From Flammeovirga sp. SJP92 (GTDB lineage: Bacteria > Bacteroidota > Bacteroidia > Cytophagales > Flammeovirgaceae), in contig NZ_LQAQ01000091.1 in assembly GCF_001583495.1 (NCBI RefSeq), forward strand, positions 1 to 64,000: DNA of 64,000 bases, read 5' to 3'. This document shows positions 56,770 through 64,000 of this stretch, in pieces. The notes beneath the pieces were generated by a model, which saw only the letters and a list, made by a program, of their open reading frames with translations, was not told the DNA's origin and did no database searches. The number at the start of each line of letters is the position of its first letter. The stretch's first letter is position 1. Position numbers and translations under genes: made by a program.

Positions 56770-58545
56770 ATGAATAGAAACTTATTGAACATTCGTACTT
56801 TTTTAATCCTACTTATTTTAAGTGTTTTCGCTTTTGATAATGTAGCACTCGCTCAAAAGAAAAAGAAAAAAAGGAAGTCAAAAAAAGAAAAAGACACACC
56901 TGTTGTAAGTATTGAAGAACCTTCTAAAAAGGATTTAAGAAAGTCCGAAGAGCTCTTTATCTATGCCGTCAATGAATATTTATTAGAAGAGTATGAGCAG
57001 TCTATTGAACTGTTACTTAAGTGTAATGAGTTAAATGGTAAAAATGATGGTATAAAATATCAGACAGCTCTCTGCTACCAAAAGCTAGAAAACTACCAAA
57101 GATCTCAACAGTTTGCAAAACGTGCTTTAGAACTAGATCCAAAAAACAAATATTATTATAAACTTGTAGCACAGAATTTTGAAATTCTAGGTCTTTATAA
57201 AGATGCTTTACAGGTTTTAGAAGAACAGATTACAAAAACAGGTGATGATGAAGAGGCTTACTTTCAAATTGCAATGTTATACTTGCAAATGGGAGCACCT
57301 CGAAAAGCCATTGAGTATTTTGATATCGGTGAAGAAAAATATGGAATTAATGACATTATTGTCCGACAAAAGCAAAGAATTTATATCCGTTTAGGTGACC
57401 TTGATTCAGCTTTATCAGAAGGTGAGAAATTGATAAAAGCTTACCCTGAAGATTTAAGCTTCAAGTATTCTCAAGTAAGACTTCTTTTAGGGAATAATAA
57501 AACTGATGCGGCAAGAGAAATGCTAGAGCCTATCTTGAAAGATTATCCAAATGAGGGAGAGGGCCATTTTCTTTTAGCAAGTATTTATAGAAATCAGGGC
57601 GAATCAGAGAAGTATTATGAAGAATTGAAAATTGCATTTGGTAGTGATGATCCACTTTCTGATGAGTCATTTAATATTTTGACAGGTTACCTTCAGTTTA
57701 CTTATAACGAGAAAAAAAGAAAGGAAGGAGAGGAACTGATAAAAATTGCTCTAGAGGCACATCCTAATGATGATAGAGTTTTTGCAATATATGGCGATTT
57801 TCAAGTTTCAATTAAACAATACGCTGAGGCAAGAAAATATTACAGAAAATCTTTAGATATCAATCCTAATAATTTTAAGCTTTGGCAACAAGTTCTATCA
57901 ATTGACTGGGAATTACAGGAAACAGATTCCGTAGAAGTACATTCAGACTTAGCTATTGAATATTTTCCAAACCAAGCTATTCTTTATTTTTATAGTGGCT
58001 CTTCAAAGTTATTTTTGGAAGAATATGAAGAGGCTGAGGCAATGTTAAATCAGGGACTTCAAATTGTAGTAGACCCTTCTCTAAAAATACAATTCAACGC
58101 TCAATTAGGTGATACTTATTATAAATTAGATGATTACGATAAGTCCTTTAAAAAATATGAAGAGGTACTTAAGGTTGATCCAATCAATTTATATGTGTTG
58201 AATAATTACAGTTATTTCCTTTCTCTTCGAAAAGAGAACCTAGAAAAAGCAGAGGAAATGTCTCATGAATTAATCTTAGCAGAACCTGAAAATGATACTT
58301 ATCTAGATACTTATGGTTGGGTTCTTTTTGTAAGAGAAAAATATGAAGAGGCTGAAAAAGTGTTAGAAAAAGCAGCTAAGAATACTAAGAGCGGTACAGT
58401 TTTAGAACATTATGGAGACGTTCTTTTCAAGGTTGGAAAAGAGGAAAAAGCCATGGAATATTGGAAGAAAGCCAAGGAAACAGGCGATGAAGTTACCGAA
58501 GTATTAGATCAGAAAATAGATCAGAAAAAATATATTGAAGAATAA
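56770..58545 (+). CDS. periplasmic TPR protein (591 residues)
   Basis: Signal peptide MNRNLLNIRTFLILLILSVFAFDNVALAQ, then a strongly basic stretch KKKKKRKSKKEK and about 14 TPR-type units over residues 55-580, for example YQTALCYQKLENYQRSQQFAKRALELDP, YFQIAMLYLQMGAPRKAIEYFDIGEEKYG, IYGDFQVSIKQYAEARKYYRKSLDINP and AQLGDTYYKLDDYDKSFKKYEEVLKVDP. No enzymatic domain. In many Bacteroidota a TPR protein sits right behind the flippase-dut-nucleotidyltransferase trio, suggesting a role in envelope glycan assembly, but here it is separated by a terminator and 130 bp. Confidence 0.85.
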   Translation: MNRNLLNIRTFLILLILSVFAFDNVALAQKKKKKRKSKKEKDTPVVSIEEPSKKDLRKSEELFIYAVNEYLLEEYEQSIELLLKCNELNGKNDGIKYQTALCYQKLENYQRSQQFAKRALELDPKNKYYYKLVAQNFEILGLYKDALQVLEEQITKTGDDEEAYFQIAMLYLQMGAPRKAIEYFDIGEEKYGINDIIVRQKQRIYIRLGDLDSALSEGEKLIKAYPEDLSFKYSQVRLLLGNNKTDAAREMLEPILKDYPNEGEGHFLLASIYRNQGESEKYYEELKIAFGSDDPLSDESFNILTGYLQFTYNEKKRKEGEELIKIALEAHPNDDRVFAIYGDFQVSIKQYAEARKYYRKSLDINPNNFKLWQQVLSIDWELQETDSVEVHSDLAIEYFPNQAILYFYSGSSKLFLEEYEEAEAMLNQGLQIVVDPSLKIQFNAQLGDTYYKLDDYDKSFKKYEEVLKVDPINLYVLNNYSYFLSLRKENLEKAEEMSHELILAEPENDTYLDTYGWVLFVREKYEEAEKVLEKAAKNTKSGTVLEHYGDVLFKVGKEEKAMEYWKKAKETGDEVTEVLDQKIDQKKYIEE

Positions 58546-58589
58546 ATTAAAAAGGCATTGAAGAATTTAACTTCAATGCCTTTTTAATT
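58545..58589. terminator. bidirectional terminator between convergent genes
   Basis: Perfect 19-bp stem (58545-58563 with 58571-58589), 7-nt loop, T-run on both strands. The arms take in the end of both stop codons. Confidence 0.92.
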
Positions 58590-59514
58590 ACCCTTCCTTC
58601 TCAGATAAATATTTCAATACCTTAAGAGTTGGTTCATAATTAGAACAACCTTCCAAAGATTTTTGAAAGTACCTCCTCGCTAATTCTTCATTATTGGATT
58701 GTAGATAGGCGATAGCTAAATTATAATGTAATGCTGGGAAATAAGGAAGTCTCATCTGCATTTTTGTGTATAAATCAGCCGCCTCTTTTAATTCTCCACA
58801 TCGACTAGCAAAATTGGCGTCAGCCAATTCTGTAAAATCAGGGTGATGTCCTTTATTGGCTCTATAATACTCAATGAGCGTACCTGGAACTCCAATTAGA
58901 AACATAAGGTTTTTTAGAATATTTTTATGGAAAAACTCAATTCCTAAGTTGTCACCACCGTAATATTTGGTTGTTTTCCAATAAAACTTCTTTTCAAAGA
59001 AATAATATTCGTATTTCCATCTGTAACCCAAACGGTCATAATATCCTGTTTCAGGACAAATATCAAATAATTCTCCATTGGAGAATAATAATCCATGCTT
59101 GTCTGAAATAGAATGACACTCATTGCAATAGTGATATTGAGATTCAAGTTGATGGTCCCAATTTATTGGATTATCACAATGCCCACATCTTCTTGTAGTT
59201 TTTGCATTTTGAGAAATGAAAATATCAAAGGCTCTTTTAATATCCTTAATCATTCCAGATTTGATCACAAGAGCATTATTTTTTTCAATTCTCCATTTGG
59301 CAGTTCTTTTTCCTAGCAAAGGATACTTCTGAAAAGTGATAATTAAGTAACCACCGAAGTAGGTCATACGTAAAATATCATAGAAGGAGATTAATTCTCC
59401 TGTTAAATAGATGCCATTTTCATTGATATTTCCTAATTTAGGAAGGAAGAAATAACTTTTTTTCTTTTCTGAATAAGCTTTAAAAGAAAATGCAAATGAT
59501 GGATTTTCAAGCAT
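58588..59514 (-). CDS. PH-like / zinc-ribbon / TPR protein of unknown function
   Basis: 308 residues, cytoplasmic. Three parts are visible. Residues 1-85 are beta-rich, of PH- or GRAM-like character (YFFLPKLGNINENGIYLTGELISFYDILRMTYFGGYLIITFQKYPLLGKRTAKW). A CxxC-x(n)-CxxC zinc ribbon follows at about 107-130 (CGHCDNPINWDH...YHYCNECH). The C-terminal 100 residues have TPR units (YTKMQMRLPYFPALHYNLAIAYLQSNNEELARRYFQKSLEG). One aliphatic helix (ILKNLMFLIGVPGTLIEYY) may touch a membrane. I do not recognise the combination. It is divergent from ftsH and convergent with the TPR gene. Confidence 0.7.
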   Translation of the reverse strand: MLENPSFAFSFKAYSEKKKSYFFLPKLGNINENGIYLTGELISFYDILRMTYFGGYLIITFQKYPLLGKRTAKWRIEKNNALVIKSGMIKDIKRAFDIFISQNAKTTRRCGHCDNPINWDHQLESQYHYCNECHSISDKHGLLFSNGELFDICPETGYYDRLGYRWKYEYYFFEKKFYWKTTKYYGGDNLGIEFFHKNILKNLMFLIGVPGTLIEYYRANKGHHPDFTELADANFASRCGELKEAADLYTKMQMRLPYFPALHYNLAIAYLQSNNEELARRYFQKSLEGCSNYEPTLKVLKYLSEKEG

Positions 59515-59675
59515 AAAAAGGTTTATAAGACGATTTTATCAAATGTATAAGCACTAATCCATTGGTTTCACGTAAACTTTTGATATTTTTACAAATCAGA
59601 AGTAAAACTTCTTATAAAAGAATAATACAACGTATTTAATGCGTTTTAAAGATAATTAATTTGACACTAGTAGAA

Positions 59676-59707
59676 AACCTGTCGCTAATAGCGCCAGGCT
59701 TTTTTTT
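59676..59707 (+). terminator. terminator-like hairpin upstream of ftsH, orphan
   Basis: Stem AACCTGTCGCT/AGCGCCAGGCT (mismatches at two positions), 3-nt loop, then eight T on the plus strand. No plus-strand gene ends here; it lies 65 bp before the ftsH start and 160 bp from the divergent gene. Confidence 0.65.
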
Positions 59708-59772
59708 ATTTCAATTTTTCTCATTAACTTTTATTTTGTGTTGATTGAATAAAACTTCAAACAGATAATTTC

Positions 59773-61725
59773 ATGAAAAACAGAACTAAATTTTCAATTT
59801 GGTACTTTTTAAGCATTCTTGGAGGAATGCTATTTTTAGAGGCTTTATTTTTCTCAGGACCCAATGTTAAAGAACTTTCTTATAATGCTTTCAGAGATAG
59901 TGTAGAAAATGGAAAGATAGAGCATGTGGTGATTGCAGACGATAAGGTTTATGGTAAAATTATAAAGTCTTCAAATTCTATAATTAATGATACAACCGAA
60001 GTGGATTCTACTGATGCAAGTAAGCGTAATGGTCTTTGGAAAATTGATGCTACAGGAAAGGCTGCTCCATGGAGAATTGATTATGAAAGAAGAAAAGAAG
60101 ATTTGAGCCGTCAGTTTTACGTGATAAAATTAGACGACCCTAATCTGATACAAGATTTACAAAAAGCGAAAATTGATTATAAAGGTATAATTGAAAATGA
60201 TTGGTTGGGAAACTTTTTCTCTAATTGGTTACTTCCTTTTGGATTACTTTTCTTGATCTGGGCTTTGGTAATGAGGCGTATGGGTAAAGGTGGTGGACTC
60301 GGTGGAGGTGGAGGTAATAATTATCTCAATGTTGGAAAAAGTAAAGCAAAAATATATGCTGCTGATGCAGAACACTTAGTAAATTTTGATGATGTAGCTG
60401 GTTGTGATGAAGCAAAACAAGAGTTAGCGGAGGTAGTAGATTTCCTTAAAAACTCTACAAAATATACTGAGTTGGGAGCTAAGATACCTAAGGGTATTTT
60501 ATTAGTAGGCCCTCCAGGTACAGGTAAAACATTATTGGCAAAAGCAGTGGCAGGTGAAGCAGGTGTACAGTTCTATAGCTTGTCAGGTTCTGATTTTGTT
60601 GAAATGTTTGTTGGTGTTGGTGCCGCAAGAGTAAGAGATTTATTTACTCAGGCAAAGTCAAAAGCACCTTGTATTATCTTTATTGATGAGTTAGATGCTA
60701 TTGGTAAAAGTAGATCTTCTAATGGGATGTCTGGTAATGATGAAAGAGAGAATACATTGAATCAGCTTTTAGTAGAGATGGATGGTTTTGCGGCTGACCA
60801 AACAGTGATTGTTTTAGGAGCGACCAACAGACCAGAGATTTTAGATAAAGCCTTATTGAGACCAGGGCGTTTTGACCGTCAGGTACAAGTGGATAGGCCA
60901 GATTTAAATGGCCGTTTAATGATTTTGAAGGTACACTCTAGTAAAATCAAATTAGGGAGTTCAATCAACTTGGAGGAAATTGCTGCACAAACCGCAGGTT
61001 TTGTGGGTGCTGATTTGGCCAACTTATGTAATGAAGCGGCTTTATTGGCTGCTAGAGAAGGAAAAACAGAAGTAGAGCAAATCAACTTTACAGATGCATT
61101 TGAAAGAGTAGTGGCAGGCTTAGAGAAGAAAAATGCTGTGATTAGTGAATCTGAAAAGAAAACAGTTGCTTATCATGAAGCAGGCCATGCCATCGTAGGA
61201 CACTTTACTAAAGGTGCTGATCCAGTTAGGAAGGTTTCTATAGTCCCAAGAGGTTCTGGTGCTTTAGGATACGTATTACAAGCACCAACTGAGGATCGAT
61301 TCTTAATGAGTAAGGATGAATTATTAGGCAAGATTAAAGGGCTTCTTGGTGGTAGAGCAGCAGAAGAAATTATTTTTGGAGATATCAGTACTGGTGCATC
61401 TAATGATTTAGAAAAAGTAGCGTCTATAGTTCGCTCAATGCTTACGGTTTATGGTATGAGTGAAAAATTACCTAACTTGTCTCTTCAAAAAGAAGGACAG
61501 AATAATTTCTTAGGAAACGGTGGAGCTTCTTATAAACGATCTGAAAGTTTAGAAAAAGAAATCGATAAAGAATCCCTGGAGATTATTGCTACTTGTTATG
61601 AAGAAACAAAAGTCTTTTTAAATGAAAGAAGAGATGATTTAGAGAAATTAGCTCAGATATTATTGAAGAAGGAAATTCTAGATGAACAAGATGTCCTTGA
61701 AATTCTCGGACCAAGAGCAGTTTAA
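59773..61725 (+). CDS. ftsH: ATP-dependent zinc metalloprotease FtsH
   Basis: 650 residues. Two N-terminal helices ([21 protein letters not shown] and [19 protein letters not shown], the latter followed by a Gly-rich linker) flank a periplasmic domain of about 120 residues. AAA+ domain: Walker A GPPGTGKT near 239, Walker [13 protein letters not shown] near 295, [14 protein letters not shown] near 360. Protease domain: [10 protein letters not shown] near 467 with zinc-binding His residues. C-terminus complete. A membrane-embedded hexamer that degrades unassembled or short-lived membrane and cytosolic proteins, including LpxC-type regulators. It has a leader of about 65 bp behind a terminator-like hairpin; the next small gene begins one base after its stop. 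Confidence 0.97.
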   Translation: MKNRTKFSIWYFLSILGGMLFLEALFFSGPNVKELSYNAFRDSVENGKIEHVVIADDKVYGKIIKSSNSIINDTTEVDSTDASKRNGLWKIDATGKAAPWRIDYERRKEDLSRQFYVIKLDDPNLIQDLQKAKIDYKGIIENDWLGNFFSNWLLPFGLLFLIWALVMRRMGKGGGLGGGGGNNYLNVGKSKAKIYAADAEHLVNFDDVAGCDEAKQELAEVVDFLKNSTKYTELGAKIPKGILLVGPPGTGKTLLAKAVAGEAGVQFYSLSGSDFVEMFVGVGAARVRDLFTQAKSKAPCIIFIDELDAIGKSRSSNGMSGNDERENTLNQLLVEMDGFAADQTVIVLGATNRPEILDKALLRPGRFDRQVQVDRPDLNGRLMILKVHSSKIKLGSSINLEEIAAQTAGFVGADLANLCNEAALLAAREGKTEVEQINFTDAFERVVAGLEKKNAVISESEKKTVAYHEAGHAIVGHFTKGADPVRKVSIVPRGSGALGYVLQAPTEDRFLMSKDELLGKIKGLLGGRAAEEIIFGDISTGASNDLEKVASIVRSMLTVYGMSEKLPNLSLQKEGQNNFLGNGGASYKRSESLEKEIDKESLEIIATCYEETKVFLNERRDDLEKLAQILLKKEILDEQDVLEILGPRAV

Positions 61726-61726
61726 A

Positions 61727-61951
61727 ATGATAAGAGAGGAAAAGAAAATTGATGAATTTATCAATAGGGAAGCAAAAGGAATTAAAGATATGTTGAAAAG
61801 TGGAAGCATATCAAAAGACTTAGTGACTTTAGAAATCTTTATAGATAATATTATGTCAGATTTTCAAATTGATCAAAGCCAAAAAGAATATACTGAAAAC
61901 CGTTCGAAAGAAATTTTAAAGGAAAAAGGTATAAATATTTCTGGATTGTAA
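61727..61951 (+). CDS. small 74-residue protein coupled to ftsH
   Basis: ATG 61727 is one base after the ftsH stop codon, so translation is almost certainly coupled. (A longer frame from 61682 would overlap ftsH by 44 bp and starts with an unlikely MNKMSLKF.) The protein is charged and helical: MIREEKKIDEFINREAKG, IKDMLKSGSISKDLVTLE and a lysine-rich end KEILKEKGINISGL. No membrane helix, no Cys, no known motif. It may be an FtsH-associated factor or substrate adaptor by location alone. A weak terminator hairpin (61960-61998) follows. Confidence 0.6.
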   Translation: MIREEKKIDEFINREAKGIKDMLKSGSISKDLVTLEIFIDNIMSDFQIDQSQKEYTENRSKEILKEKGINISGL

Positions 61952-61959
61952 TTATATTG

Positions 61960-61998
61960 AAAGCCATATGTTTCATAGTATTGAAATGTATGGCTTTT
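61960..61998 (+). terminator. terminator after ftsH and its small partner gene
   Basis: Stem AAAGCCATA/TATGGCTTT, partially continued inside by GTTTCA/TGAAA, followed by a short TTTT. Confidence 0.6.
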
Positions 61999-62114
61999 AA
62001 CTTGACTAACTATTTTTTCGTTTTAAGTATTATATCGCAGTTGACTTAAGTTAATTTCGAAAAAGTACCTAAATAATTAAACACATAATTTCACATATTT
62101 AACCAATCACTAGC

Positions 62115-62864
62115 ATGTATTTTATTGAAAAACAGGAGTACGATAAGTACACTGATGAAGACCATCAAGTATGGCAGACACTCTACAAAAGGCAAATGAA
62201 AATCTTACCATCATTAGCTGAAAATGATTTTTTAGAGGGGATCAAAGCCATAGGATTTAAAGAAGATAAAATTCCTTCTTTTAAAACATTAGATGAGAAG
62301 CTACTGTCTATTACAGGGTGGAGTATTGCACCGGTAACGGGACTCATTCCAAACAAAGAGTTTTTTGAACTATTGAAGGCTAAAAAATTTCCTTCTTCCA
62401 CATGGTTTAGAAAGTTATCAGAATTGGATTATTTAGAAGAGCCCGATATGTTTCATGATATTTATGGGCACGTGCCTCTTTTAACCAATAAGTTCTTTTG
62501 TCAATACTTAGAAAAAATGAGTGTTATTGCTTTGCAATATATTGACAATGAGCATGTAATTGAATTGATTTCACGTTTATATTGGTATACCGTTGAGTTC
62601 GGTTTAATTGAGAAAGAGGAAGGTTTGAGAATTTATGGAGCCGGAATACTTTCTTCTAAAGGGGAAAGTGAATACAGTCTGTTTTCTGATATTCCAAAAC
62701 GCCATCAATTCAATGTGCTGGAGATTATTCAAACTCCTTATATCAAAGATAAATTTCAGGAACAATATTGGGTGATCAGTTCTTATAAAGAGTTGTATGA
62801 CAGCTTGGATGAATTGGACCGCCTTTTGGGTAAAGTTGTGAAAAATGATATTATTATTCAGTAG
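62115..62864 (+). CDS. phhA: phenylalanine 4-monooxygenase
   Basis: 249 residues, the size of bacterial (non-regulatory-domain) phenylalanine hydroxylases. The iron-binding motif FHDIYGHVPLL (two His, near residue 115) and the downstream ELISRLYWYTVEFGLI segment with the third iron ligand Glu are present; WEVI...GAGILSSKGESEYSL also matches. It hydroxylates Phe to Tyr using O2 and tetrahydropterin, for tyrosine synthesis or catabolism. No pterin-4a-carbinolamine dehydratase gene is adjacent. Its 3' end overlaps the convergent peroxiredoxin-like gene by 11 bp. Confidence 0.95.
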   Translation: MYFIEKQEYDKYTDEDHQVWQTLYKRQMKILPSLAENDFLEGIKAIGFKEDKIPSFKTLDEKLLSITGWSIAPVTGLIPNKEFFELLKAKKFPSSTWFRKLSELDYLEEPDMFHDIYGHVPLLTNKFFCQYLEKMSVIALQYIDNEHVIELISRLYWYTVEFGLIEKEEGLRIYGAGILSSKGESEYSLFSDIPKRHQFNVLEIIQTPYIKDKFQEQYWVISSYKELYDSLDELDRLLGKVVKNDIIIQ

Positions 62865-63264
62865 GTGAATATATAAACTCAAAATGCTCTTCTATATTGG
62901 ACATAAAGGTTTTTCTAAAAAGTAGAGCACCATTAATGTTATATAAAAAAGAACTTCTCTGAACAATACCTATCGGCAATAGATAACATTGTAATTGCTT
63001 TGCAATTCTTGCTTTCGAATCAGCCAAAATAGGGAAGGGGAAGTTCTTTTTCTTTAATACCTTTGAAATTTCTTCTTCATTTTGATGAACAATGACAAAT
63101 ATATTTTGAACATGTTTTGTAATCACCTTCATCTGTTTTTTTAGTAAATGAAGGTGCTCTTTATCCAATTTTGAAGAGACGGTAGGTAAAAAGACAATAA
63201 GAGCGTTCTCGAATTGAAAACGATGGACCTGTCCTTTATAATTTCTTAATTCAAATGTTTCCAT
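62854..63264 (-). CDS. degenerate peroxiredoxin (AhpC/TSA)-like protein without the catalytic cysteine
   Basis: 136 residues. The thioredoxin-like core is recognisable: VHRFQFENALIVFLPTVSSKLDKEHLHLLKKQ, where a Prx would have the F-x-P-x-x-T-x-x-C loop but here no Cys; and FPFPILADSKARIAKQLQ, the usual FPxLxDxxxxxAxxxG strand-helix of Prx proteins. The only Cys is at about 103, not in a catalytic position. So a peroxidase function is unlikely; binding or a structural role is possible. The start is forced at ATG 63264, which immediately follows the T-run of the ribBA terminator. Its 3' end overlaps phhA. Confidence 0.6.
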   Translation of the reverse strand: METFELRNYKGQVHRFQFENALIVFLPTVSSKLDKEHLHLLKKQMKVITKHVQNIFVIVHQNEEEISKVLKKKNFPFPILADSKARIAKQLQCYLLPIGIVQRSSFLYNINGALLFRKTFMSNIEEHFEFIYSPTE

Positions 63265-63303
63265 AAAAAAGAAGAGCGTATAATACTGAAATTATACGCT
63301 CTT
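63265..63303 (-). terminator. terminator of ribBA, U-run touching the next start codon
   Basis: Perfect 13-bp stem AAGAGCGTATAAT/ATTATACGCTCTT with a 6-nt loop, then CTTTTTT and ATG 63264 on the minus strand. Confidence 0.85.
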
Positions 63304-63323
63304 AAAATATAATTTAGAAAGAA

Positions 63324-64000
63324 TTACTTAAGGATATTATGTCCCATTTTATCTCTCTTAGTCTCTAAGTATTTTTTGTTGTATTGATTAGGTGAAATCT
63401 CAATAGCAATGCTATCTACAATCTCAAGACCGTAACCAATCAAACCAGCTCTTTTCTTAGGATTATTAGAAATCAATTTCATTTTACTAACCCCTAATTT
63501 TCTTAAGATTTGAGCACCAACACCATAATCTCTTTGATCCGATTTGAAACCTAAAGCTTTATTTGCTTCAACAGTATCCAAACCTTCTTCTTGAAGTTTA
63601 TAAGCTTTTAATTTGTTGATCAAACCAATCCCTCTACCTTCTTGATTCATATAAAGAATGACACCTCTGCCTTCTTTTTCAATCATTTCCATGGCACCAT
63701 GAAGTTGAGGACCACAGTCACATCTGCAAGAACCGAAAATATCACCCGTTACACATGAAGAGTGTACACGAACCATTACAGGTTCATCCGTAGTAATATC
63801 ACCTTTAATCAATGCAAGATGTTGTTCTCCAGTTTGTGTATGACGGAACGCTTTTAAGTTAAAGTGTCCGAATTCTGTTGGCATATCAACACCAATTTCT
63901 TCTTCTACTAACGACTCCTCCAACTTCAAACGGTATTGAATTAAGTCTTCAATACTGATCAACTTTAAGTTGTGTTTCTTTGCAACATGTACCAAGTCTG
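63324..64000 (-). CDS. ribBA: bifunctional RibBA, C-terminal part (GTP cyclohydrolase II), truncated by window edge
   Basis: The last 225 residues of a longer protein, which runs off the right end. The linker [24 protein letters not shown] is the hinge that joins the 3,4-dihydroxy-2-butanone 4-phosphate synthase (RibB) domain to GTP cyclohydrolase II in RibBA. The RibA domain follows with [23 protein letters not shown] (three Cys zinc ligands) and [10 protein letters not shown], ending normally at GHNILK. Together they catalyse the first steps of riboflavin synthesis. Only the RibA part is visible, but the linker shows that it is the fused form. Confidence 0.92.
   Translation of the reverse strand, partial: DLVHVAKKHNLKLISIEDLIQYRLKLEESLVEEEIGVDMPTEFGHFNLKAFRHTQTGEQHLALIKGDITTDEPVMVRVHSSCVTGDIFGSCRCDCGPQLHGAMEMIEKEGRGVILYMNQEGRGIGLINKLKAYKLQEEGLDTVEANKALGFKSDQRDYGVGAQILRKLGVSKMKLISNNPKKRAGLIGYGLEIVDSIAIEISPNQYNKKYLETKRDKMGHNILK

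Overview
The window is chromosomal DNA of a low-GC Bacteroidota bacterium, most likely a marine gliding member of the Cytophagales (Flammeovirga-like; this is inference). The reasons are a PorP/SprF-family protein next to a giant secreted protein with a type IX secretion (T9SS) type B C-terminal domain, TAnnTTTG-type -7 boxes, a bacterial GGGP-synthase family protein, a two-domain UspA and a tRNA without encoded CCA. No insertion sequence, phage, CRISPR array or rRNA was seen.

Layout. 1-7.4 kb (minus strand): 5' part of a TolC-like efflux protein, L-serine dehydratase beta subunit, a beta-propeller protein coupled to a Nif3-family protein, a UspA protein, a lipoprotein alpha/beta hydrolase and a DMT-family exporter. 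7.5-9.7 kb: a small minus-strand cluster headed by a protein I read as a tRNA-dependent cyclodipeptide synthase, followed by a two-TM protein and a secreted protein, neither of which I recognise. 9.8-24 kb: a mostly housekeeping region (Dph6-like ATP-PP enzyme, LptF/G permease, pyruvate kinase, GGGPS, DEAD-box helicase, MurQ, SpoU methyltransferase, serine hydrolase, FAH-family hydrolase, coiled-coil zinc-ribbon protein, tRNA-Met, adenine deaminase, PorT-like barrel). 24.5-45.5 kb: a single 6,570-residue T9SS cargo with its PorP/SprF partner just upstream. 45.8-50.2 kb: LpxL-like acyltransferase, GyrB and a TPR protein. 50.4-58.5 kb (plus strand): a small ferredoxin-fold-like protein, OmpA-like and TPR lipoproteins, enoyl-CoA hydratase, then a flippase-dUTPase-nucleotidyltransferase operon and a large TPR protein. 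58.6-64 kb: a zinc-ribbon/TPR protein, FtsH with a coupled 74-residue protein, phenylalanine hydroxylase, a cysteine-less peroxiredoxin-like protein and the 3' part of RibBA.

Most striking points. (1) The giant protein has a hierarchical repeat: about 42 modules of roughly 100 residues, ordered in five-module super-units. Equivalent Trp codons of the long marker module recur at 1518, 1560, 1587, 1542 and 1542 bp, and two units share a 329-bp stretch with no mismatch. (2) The cyclodipeptide synthase cluster has unknown partners instead of the usual tailoring oxidases. (3) Intrinsic-terminator hairpins repeatedly abut, or in one case contain, the start codon of the next gene (ATGs at 6429, 51690, 63264, 4177, 23344, 53634). 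Either the ends of transcription units are highly compact or many leaders work as attenuators.

Several start codons were chosen downstream of the longest open frame, because the longer versions overlap the preceding gene or hide an evident signal peptide.
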